Source: Candidatus Magasanikbacteria bacterium RIFCSPLOWO2_02_FULL_44_11
Lineage (GTDB): Bacteria > Patescibacteriota > Patescibacteriia > Magasanikbacterales > GWA2-37-8
Reading direction: 5' to 3'
DNA length: 10,459 bases
NCBI GenBank assembly: GCA_001783035.1
Contig: MFQK01000034.1
Location: forward strand, 1-10,459
The notes under the pieces were generated by a model, which ran no database searches, was not told where the DNA came from, and saw nothing but the letters and a program-made list of their open reading frames with translations. Of this stretch, positions 6,194 through 10,459 are shown piece by piece. Position 1 is the stretch's first letter. Each line of letters starts with the position of its first letter. Both the position numbers and the translations under genes were made by a program.

Positions 6194-7027
6194 TCATCTT
6201 AAATAACGGGCGCGATTGACGTTATGCTCGTCCAGTGTCGGCGCATAATGCATCTTACCATCATGGTCGGTCAAAAAATACCAATAGGAATTTTTTTCGG
6301 GATAAAGCGCCGCCATAATTGACTGTTGGCTCGGCATGCTAATCGGACCCGGCGGCAACCCGGGATATTTATACGTGTTCCAAAGAGAAAGGCTATCGCG
6401 TTCTTTAGCTGTCGTAAAAACATCACCGCTCCGGCCCGCAATATAATGAACGGATGAATCAACCTGAAAAGCCCAACCCATCTGCAAACGGCGCCACAAA
6501 ATATCCGATACCATCCTCCGATCTATCTCGCCCCGCGCTTCACGCTCGATTAAACTGGCTATGGTTAAAAGTTCATGCCAGGTTATCTCCCGCCGAATAA
6601 CTTCCGTCCGCATCTCTTCGGTCAATTCCATCAATTGCTGCTCAAAAAACCTATTCACCACTTCCTCAACGGTCGCGCCCTTAAAAAATCGGATTGTTTC
6701 GGGAGCTAGATATCCTTCGTAATTATAATACGCGAATTTCTTAAATGAATCTTCCGGACGCACCTCTTGTATAGGCAGCTTAAATGGCACGGCGGGCAAG
6801 CCGGTTACCAGATACACGTCGGCAGTGGACGAAGCGACACCTTTCTTCACAAAATAATCCGCCACATCGCGTAAATTCCAACCCGGCAAAATGGTCAGGG
6901 TTATTTCTTCCCGCTGCAAAATGGGTTTTGGTTTTGGCTGTGAACGCTGATAATAACGCCAGCCAAGCCATGGCGCCGCGGCCAGCACTAAAAGTGAAAT
7001 TAATAAAGTTTTCACGTTAAAATGCAT
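6194..7027 (-). CDS. mltG: Endolytic peptidoglycan transglycosylase MltG (YceG-like)
   Basis: MltG cuts nascent glycan strands at the outer face of the membrane and helps set chain length. From the ATG at 7027 the protein has 277 residues: an N-terminal membrane segment (6-21), a short LysM-like region (about 42-90, TLTILPGWNLRDVADYFVKKGV), then the YceG domain. This contains EGYLAPETIRF (104-114), the catalytic-Glu motif IASLIEREA (E161), the SDILWRRLQMGWAFQVDSSV element (174-193) and YPGLPPGPISMPS (221-233). Typical family members have 330-380 residues, so this one is compact. A GTG at 7042 would add five residues. I prefer 7027 because it is an ATG in the TATG context shared by the neighbours, 2 nt after the upstream stop. 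Confidence 0.93.
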   Translation of the reverse strand: MHFNVKTLLISLLVLAAAPWLGWRYYQRSQPKPKPILQREEITLTILPGWNLRDVADYFVKKGVASSTADVYLVTGLPAVPFKLPIQEVRPEDSFKKFAYYNYEGYLAPETIRFFKGATVEEVVNRFFEQQLMELTEEMRTEVIRREITWHELLTIASLIEREARGEIDRRMVSDILWRRLQMGWAFQVDSSVHYIAGRSGDVFTTAKERDSLSLWNTYKYPGLPPGPISMPSQQSIMAALYPEKNSYWYFLTDHDGKMHYAPTLDEHNVNRARYLR

Positions 7028-7029
7028 AG

Positions 7030-7716
7030 CTAACTTTGCCACCGTTCACGAGCCCAAGCCAAACGGTCGGGTACGCCGATATCTACCCAAGGACGGTCGG
7101 ATTGGTACACCGAGAGCTTCGTCATGTTTGGAAAAACATCGTATTCAATACTAAACGCTTTTTTATCGGGGAAATAATTACGCGCCTGCGGCGTAAAAAT
7201 ATAAATACCGCCATTGATATACCCGGGTTGGCGCAAACCTTCTTTTTCTTTGAATTTTATTAAATGAAATTGAGCGTCGTATTCTAAAGTGCCATACGGA
7301 GCCGCGTCCTCCACTCGTGTTCCGAGAATTATGCCATCGCTTTTGTCATCCAAATAATGAACCATGTCCGCCAAATCAACGGCTGTTAGCACGTCGCCGT
7401 TTAAAATAATCACCGGCTCTTTTGGTTGAGTAATATAGTCCCAGGCATGTTTAATGGCACCACCGGTGCCCAATCTCTCCTGCTCGATAGCATAAGTGAG
7501 TTGCGTTCCATTATGGTGTAAACCGACTTCACGATGTAACACCTCGGATAAATGTCCGGCGGCCAAAACCACTTCTTTAATACCGACATGTTGTAATTTT
7601 TCGAGCTGCCAACCTAAAACAGTTTTTCCTTTAATCTCGAGAAGAGTTTTTGGGATCGATTTGGTAATGTCTCCAAGGCGCGTGGACAACCCCCCGCACA
7701 AGATAATCGCGTTCAT
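7030..7716 (-). CDS. Sugar-1-phosphate nucleotidyltransferase (NTP-transferase family)
   Basis: This 228-residue enzyme should join an NTP to a sugar 1-phosphate to make an activated NDP-sugar for envelope polymers. It starts with the nucleotide-binding signature ILCGGLSTRLGDITKSIPKTLLEI (5-28). GTGGA (83-87), the metal-binding LNGDVLT (105-111), FKEKEG, INGGIYIF (167-174) and a closing WVDIGVP (210-216) follow. The short length with no left-handed helix tail and the overall motif order resemble D-glycero-D-manno-heptose-1-P guanylyltransferase (HddC) and MurU-like uridylyltransferases. Sugar and nucleotide cannot be told from sequence alone. Its ATG overlaps the TGA of the PAP2 gene by 4 nt (ATGA), so the two are translationally coupled. 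Confidence 0.88.
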   Translation of the reverse strand: MNAIILCGGLSTRLGDITKSIPKTLLEIKGKTVLGWQLEKLQHVGIKEVVLAAGHLSEVLHREVGLHHNGTQLTYAIEQERLGTGGAIKHAWDYITQPKEPVIILNGDVLTAVDLADMVHYLDDKSDGIILGTRVEDAAPYGTLEYDAQFHLIKFKEKEGLRQPGYINGGIYIFTPQARNYFPDKKAFSIEYDVFPNMTKLSVYQSDRPWVDIGVPDRLAWARERWQS

Positions 7717-8243
7717 AAAAACAAAACGAAAATATACAAGGCGACCATACTAACCAGCGCGGCGACTAACATCCCGCCGATTGTATCAAAAGGATAATGC
7801 ACTCCGGCATAAACGCGTCCCCAGCAAACCCAGAGGGCTAAAAAGAATAATACTTCGACACCGGGAATGACAAAAACAACGCTCAGAAAAAAAATAAGCC
7901 AGGCCGACATGGCATGATCCGACGGAAATGATTTCCAACTCATTTTTGGTTGAAACAAAAGTTTGCTTTCGGGATACGTCACATGTGGACGCGGTTCTTT
8001 GACGAGAAGTCCGATACCGACATTGATGAGCCAACCGCAAATCCAAGCAATGCCCAAGGTCAGAAAGCGGACCAAGATTACCTGGTTATTTTGAGCCTGA
8101 TCAATAACAGTCGCGGCCCCATACCAGGCGACCATAGCGACTATGGCCCATTCGGCGCCGGCTCGGCCGATAGCATCCCACCAGCGATTTTTTTTGGCTT
8201 GGAGCTCGTTAATTTTGAAGAATAATCGGACGTTGGCGTTCAT
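7713..8243 (-). CDS. PAP2-family membrane phosphatase, possibly undecaprenyl-diphosphate phosphatase
   Basis: The 176-residue integral membrane protein has about five hydrophobic segments (30-48, 56-80, 112-127, 129-142, 155-176). It carries the three PAP2 phosphatase motifs: VKEPRP (81-86, K82, R85), SFPSDHAM (105-112, H110) and GRVYAGVHYPFD (142-153, R143, H149, D153). PSDHA rather than PSGH is typical of BcrC-like undecaprenyl-diphosphate phosphatases. Recycling of the lipid carrier would suit the following sugar-nucleotide and MltG genes. A phosphatidylglycerophosphate phosphatase is the alternative. It is the first gene of the operon. Its promoter lies at 8268-8296, giving a leader of about 18 nt without a Shine-Dalgarno. 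Confidence 0.9.
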   Translation of the reverse strand: MNANVRLFFKINELQAKKNRWWDAIGRAGAEWAIVAMVAWYGAATVIDQAQNNQVILVRFLTLGIAWICGWLINVGIGLLVKEPRPHVTYPESKLLFQPKMSWKSFPSDHAMSAWLIFFLSVVFVIPGVEVLFFLALWVCWGRVYAGVHYPFDTIGGMLVAALVSMVALYIFVLFL

Positions 8244-8267
8244 AATCTAAGCGCGTTTAGTCTGGCT

Positions 8268-8296
8268 ATTGTAGCAAGTTGAGCCGCCTTTGGCAA
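8268..8296 (-). promoter_or_regulatory. Promoter of the PAP2-nucleotidyltransferase-mltG-queA operon
   Basis: On the minus strand, TTGCCA (8296-8291), a 17-bp spacer and TACAAT (8273-8268). It is divergent from the tRNA promoter. Confidence 0.7.
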
Positions 8297-8329
8297 CCAT
8301 AACCAAACCATAACCAAACCATAACCAAG
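8297..8329. repeat. Three tandem 11-bp direct repeats between divergent promoters
   Basis: The unit ccataaccaaa occurs at 8297-8307, 8308-8318 and 8319-8329; the last copy ends in g. The array fills almost exactly the space between the -35 boxes of the two divergent promoters (8291-8296 and 8332-8337). Spacing of 11 bp puts each unit on the same face of the helix, as for a protein-binding array. A simple replication-slippage repeat is the plain alternative. Confidence 0.85.
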
Positions 8330-8331
8330 CC

Positions 8332-8360
8332 TTGCAAAAACGGCACATTTTTGATATAGT
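8332..8360 (+). promoter_or_regulatory. Promoter of tRNA-Ile and the downstream genes
   Basis: TTGCAA (8332-8337), a 17-bp spacer and TATAGT (8355-8360). The predicted start near 8367 is 12 nt upstream of the mature tRNA 5' end. Confidence 0.75.
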
Positions 8361-8378
8361 TAGGCCATATTTTCACTC

Positions 8379-8450
8379 GCGCCTGTAGTTCAACGGTTAG
8401 AGCACGCGGCTTATATCCGCGCAACGATGGTTCGACTCCATCCAGGCGCA
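8379..8450 (+). tRNA. tRNA-Ile with anticodon UAU (reads AUA)
   Basis: The cloverleaf is complete: 7-bp acceptor stem GCGCCTG/CAGGCGC, T8-A9, 4-bp D stem with an AACGGTTA loop, 5-bp anticodon stem CGCGG/CCGCG with loop CTTATAT, 4-nt variable loop, T stem GATGG/CCATC with loop TTCGACT, and discriminator A. CCA is not encoded. The anticodon is TAT (8412-8414). Isoleucine identity positions known from E. coli are present: A73, A37, C4-G69, U12-A23 and C29-G41. The pseudouridine synthase ATG begins two nt after the tRNA. Confidence 0.95.
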
Positions 8451-8452
8451 CT

Positions 8453-9430
8453 ATGCAAAAAATTACCATAACAAAAAAACAGCACAACGAACGTCTCGAT
8501 GTTGTGTTATCCCAATATCTTGATTTGAGTCGCTCGCAAGTGCATAAAATGATTGAGCAAGTACAAATCACCGTGAATGGCAAGTCACCAAAGAAAGCCG
8601 GCGATACCATGAAAGAAGGATATGAAATTGTCATTTCCGATACAAAAAAAATAGTCGCGCCGAAAAAAAATCTACCAATTAACCAACCAATCCCTTCGAA
8701 GAAAAAAACCGCCAAATCGCTCATACCGAAAGTCGTTGCTGAAACCAAAGACTATATTGTTATCGATAAGCCGTCCGGTTTATTGGTCCACCCCACGCAA
8801 GCGAATAAAAAAAATACGCTCGTCAATTGGCTGATAAAAAATTATCCTGAGGTAAAAAAAATTGGCGACGATCCGGATGTTCGTCCGGGCATCGTGCACC
8901 GTCTCGATAAAGAAGCCTCCGGCCTCATGGTAATCGCACGAACACAAAAAATGTTCAACCATCTTAAACAACAATTCAAAGACCGGACCATGGAAAAAGA
9001 ATATTACGCGCTGGTTCACGATAAGGTAGAACGCGATTGGGATGAAATCACGTTCCCGATTGCCCGCTCCGGCAATACCGACCGCATGGCCGCTCGCCCC
9101 ATAACCGAACAAGGTGCCGCTGAAGATGAAAAAAACGCCCACACCGAATTTATCGCCGAGCGCCATTTCATCAATTTTAGTTTATTGCGTGTCATTCTCC
9201 ATACCGGACGCATGCACCAAATACGGGTACATATGCTCGCCTACAACCATCCGCTCGTAGGCGATCCGCTTTATTTCCAAAGAAAACGCCGCCGCACTTG
9301 GGACGAAAAACTTGGCCGGCTATTCCTGCATGCCACCAAACTTGGTTTCAAAAATTTAGCGGGCGAAAACCAAACGTTTGAATCTCCCCTGCCAAAAGAA
9401 TTATCTTCTTTCTTAGCTTTACTTGCTTAA
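8453..9430 (+). CDS. rluD: RluA/RluD-family 23S rRNA pseudouridine synthase
   Basis: This 325-residue enzyme converts uridine to pseudouridine in structured RNA, most likely 23S rRNA. An N-terminal S4 RNA-binding domain (about 10-62: NERLDVVLSQYLDLSRSQVHKMI, VNGK) is joined by a Lys-rich linker (65-92) to the catalytic domain. There, YIVIDKPSGLLVHPT (101-115) is followed by the catalytic motif GIVHRLDKEASGLMV (146-160, D152), EKEYYALV (181-188) and HTGRMHQIRVHM (250-261). RluD is the closest well-known relative, but RluA or RluC specificity cannot be excluded. The start is fixed by the S4 domain and places the ATG 2 nt from the tRNA end, so no Shine-Dalgarno is possible outside the tRNA. gmk follows after 1 nt. 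Confidence 0.93.
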   Translation: MQKITITKKQHNERLDVVLSQYLDLSRSQVHKMIEQVQITVNGKSPKKAGDTMKEGYEIVISDTKKIVAPKKNLPINQPIPSKKKTAKSLIPKVVAETKDYIVIDKPSGLLVHPTQANKKNTLVNWLIKNYPEVKKIGDDPDVRPGIVHRLDKEASGLMVIARTQKMFNHLKQQFKDRTMEKEYYALVHDKVERDWDEITFPIARSGNTDRMAARPITEQGAAEDEKNAHTEFIAERHFINFSLLRVILHTGRMHQIRVHMLAYNHPLVGDPLYFQRKRRRTWDEKLGRLFLHATKLGFKNLAGENQTFESPLPKELSSFLALLA

Positions 9431-9431
9431 T

Positions 9432-10013
9432 ATGGGGCTGCTTGTCATTATTTCATCTCCCTCGGGCGGCGGCAAAGATGTCGTCATCAACACTCTACTA
9501 AAACATCTGCCTCGTTCGGCCCGCCTTATTTCCACCACCACTCGACCGCCGCGGCCGGACAACAAAGAAGGTGTCGATTATTTTTTTATCACACGCGACG
9601 AGTTCGAGCGCCGCATAGCGGCCGACGAGTTTTTAGAATACAACATCTACGCCAATAATTATTACGGCACACCACGCGCCTATTTAGAAAAAATGCTCGC
9701 CTCTTACGACATTGTCTTGAGCCAAATTGAGGTAAACGGCAAGCACAACCTCGATAAACTCAACATAAAGAACTTGTCAATTTTCATGCTTCCCGACGAT
9801 ATCAATAACCTGCGCAAACGCATTGCCAAACGCGGTGGCATTACGCCAGAAGTTATGGAACATCGCCTGGAAATAGCCCAAAAAGAGATTGCCGCCTCGG
9901 TCGATTATGACTATCGGATCGTCAATGTAGAGGGCAAATTACCGGAAACTATCGATAAAATCGAAAAGATAATTCTGAAACGGCTTGAGGAAACCAGCAT
10001 CCTTGACAACTAA
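9432..10013 (+). CDS. gmk: Guanylate kinase, with unusual P-loop
   Basis: This kinase phosphorylates GMP to GDP with ATP. The 193-residue protein has family motifs STTTRPPRP (34-42), DYFF (49-52), EFLEYNIYANNYYGTP (66-81) for GMP binding, IFMLPDD (117-123), LRKRIAKRG (127-135, lid) and DYDYRIVN (158-165). The P-loop reads SSPSGGGKDVV (8-18). The Ser/Thr that normally follows the Lys (GKS or GKGT) is Asp-Val instead, and RPDNKEG replaces the usual RPGE-x-x-G. Fold and length are otherwise normal, so an active enzyme is likely but not certain. The ATG at 9432 is preferred over a TTG at 9423 that would overlap the upstream stop: it gives the family's usual N-terminus and a TATG context. Confidence 0.93.
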   Translation: MGLLVIISSPSGGGKDVVINTLLKHLPRSARLISTTTRPPRPDNKEGVDYFFITRDEFERRIAADEFLEYNIYANNYYGTPRAYLEKMLASYDIVLSQIEVNGKHNLDKLNIKNLSIFMLPDDINNLRKRIAKRGGITPEVMEHRLEIAQKEIAASVDYDYRIVNVEGKLPETIDKIEKIILKRLEETSILDN

Positions 10014-10031
10014 GGGCTGGTTGGCTATACT
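10003..10031 (+). promoter_or_regulatory. Promoter of rplS, overlapping the end of gmk
   Basis: TTGACA (10003-10008), a 17-bp spacer and TATACT (10026-10031). The -35 box lies in the last codons of gmk. The predicted start near 10038 leaves a leader of about 88 nt. Confidence 0.8.
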
Positions 10032-10080
10032 AGCGTCACTAAATAAAACTCTATAGTCGCGATATACTCTCATTAGTTCA

Positions 10081-10108
10081 GAAATAACAGGTAAAAACTT
10101 GTTATTTC
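10081..10108 (+). promoter_or_regulatory. AT-rich hairpin in the rplS leader
   Basis: A 9-bp perfect stem (10081-10089 with 10100-10108) is extended by a G-U and a G-C pair around a taaaaa loop, ending 17 nt before the start codon. It may be a ribosomal-protein leader structure or a 5' stabiliser. It matches no L19 leader that I can recall. Confidence 0.5.
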
Positions 10109-10125
10109 ATTCACTCATTTCGAAT

Positions 10126-10455
10126 ATGACAGAAGCAATTCTCGTTTATAAGCCGGGTATGGTGGTGAAAGTACACCAAAAAATCAAAGAAACCAACACT
10201 AAAGGCGAAGAAAAAGAACGTATCCAGATTTTTGAAGGCATTATTATTGCCGCTAAACACGGCCTGGAAGCTGGAGCAACGATCACCGTACGAAAAGTTT
10301 CCGACGGCATTGGGGTAGAAAGAATTTTCCCGATCAAAGCGCCGGTTGTCGCCAAAATTGAAATTGTTAAACAATTCGAAGTTCGTCGCGCCAAATTAAA
10401 CTTCTTGAAAAAGGGTGGCGACTTTAAGCGGAAAATGGAAGAAAAGAAAGTATAA
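10126..10455 (+). CDS. rplS: 50S ribosomal protein L19 (bL19)
   Basis: The 109-residue protein, complete within the window, sits at the interface of the ribosomal subunits. The family core is clear: YKPGMVVKVHQKI (8-20), KERIQIFEGIIIAAKHG (30-46), ITVRKVSDGIGVERIFPIKAP (53-73) and VRRAKLNFLKK (85-95). Compared with the usual 113-120 residues, the N-terminal helix is shorter and a Lys/Glu-rich KETNTKGEE stretch is inserted before KERIQ. An in-frame ATG at 10099 lies inside the leader hairpin and would add a non-conserved extension, so 10126 is chosen. It has no Shine-Dalgarno, and the start is TATG. Confidence 0.96.
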   Translation: MTEAILVYKPGMVVKVHQKIKETNTKGEEKERIQIFEGIIIAAKHGLEAGATITVRKVSDGIGVERIFPIKAPVVAKIEIVKQFEVRRAKLNFLKKGGDFKRKMEEKKV

Positions 10456-10459
10456 AATA

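Noticed and set aside
8297..8329. CRISPR array or replication iterons
   Set aside because: The units are only 11 bp, directly adjacent with no spacers, and there is no cas, dnaA or rep gene nearby.

Overview
The window looks like a stretch of a streamlined bacterial chromosome, most likely a Candidate Phyla Radiation (Patescibacteria) member. This is an inference from compact single-domain genes, tight operons, a gyrB intein, housekeeping genes with no Shine-Dalgarno sequence, and a CPR-style secreted protein. TGA is used as a stop (mltG and the PAP2 gene), so the code is the standard bacterial one and not the TGA=Gly code of Gracilibacteria. No phage, transposase or CRISPR array was seen.

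Layout. (1) 2-1756, + strand: the 3' part of gyrB. It opens inside an intein with an HNH homing endonuclease, which ends in His-Asn at 1004-1009, followed by the GyrB C-terminal extein. (2) 1757-2004: a long inverted repeat around a terminator, then a string of hairpins. (3) 2005-3138, - strand: a GC-rich secreted protein or lipoprotein gene. It has the only strong Shine-Dalgarno in the window and a roughly 210-nt structured 5' leader driven by a perfect TTGACA-17-TATAAT promoter. (4) 3444-4904, + strand: promoter, secE, nusG, then a large nested inverted repeat, then rplK. The usual rplA does not follow. (5) 8243-5011, - strand: a four-gene run, PAP2 phosphatase > sugar-1-phosphate nucleotidyltransferase > mltG > queA, mostly envelope functions. 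It ends convergently with rplK at a shared bidirectional terminator. (6) 8268-8360: a divergent promoter pair separated exactly by three 11-bp direct repeats. (7) 8379-10455, + strand: tRNA-Ile with anticodon UAU, whose 3' end lies 2 nt before the start codon of an RluA/RluD-family pseudouridine synthase, then gmk, then rplS with its own promoter inside the end of gmk.

Three observations stand out. A 40-nt core with a covarying TCGC-loop hairpin recurs in intergenic regions, each time wrapped in locus-specific inverted arms (1757-1886, 4909-5020, and a diverged copy at 4353-4458). All ten Shine-Dalgarno-less starts read TATG, while the one gene with a strong Shine-Dalgarno reads CATG. The tRNA-Ile(UAU) is an unusual solution for AUA decoding, and its 3' processing would leave the next mRNA essentially leaderless.
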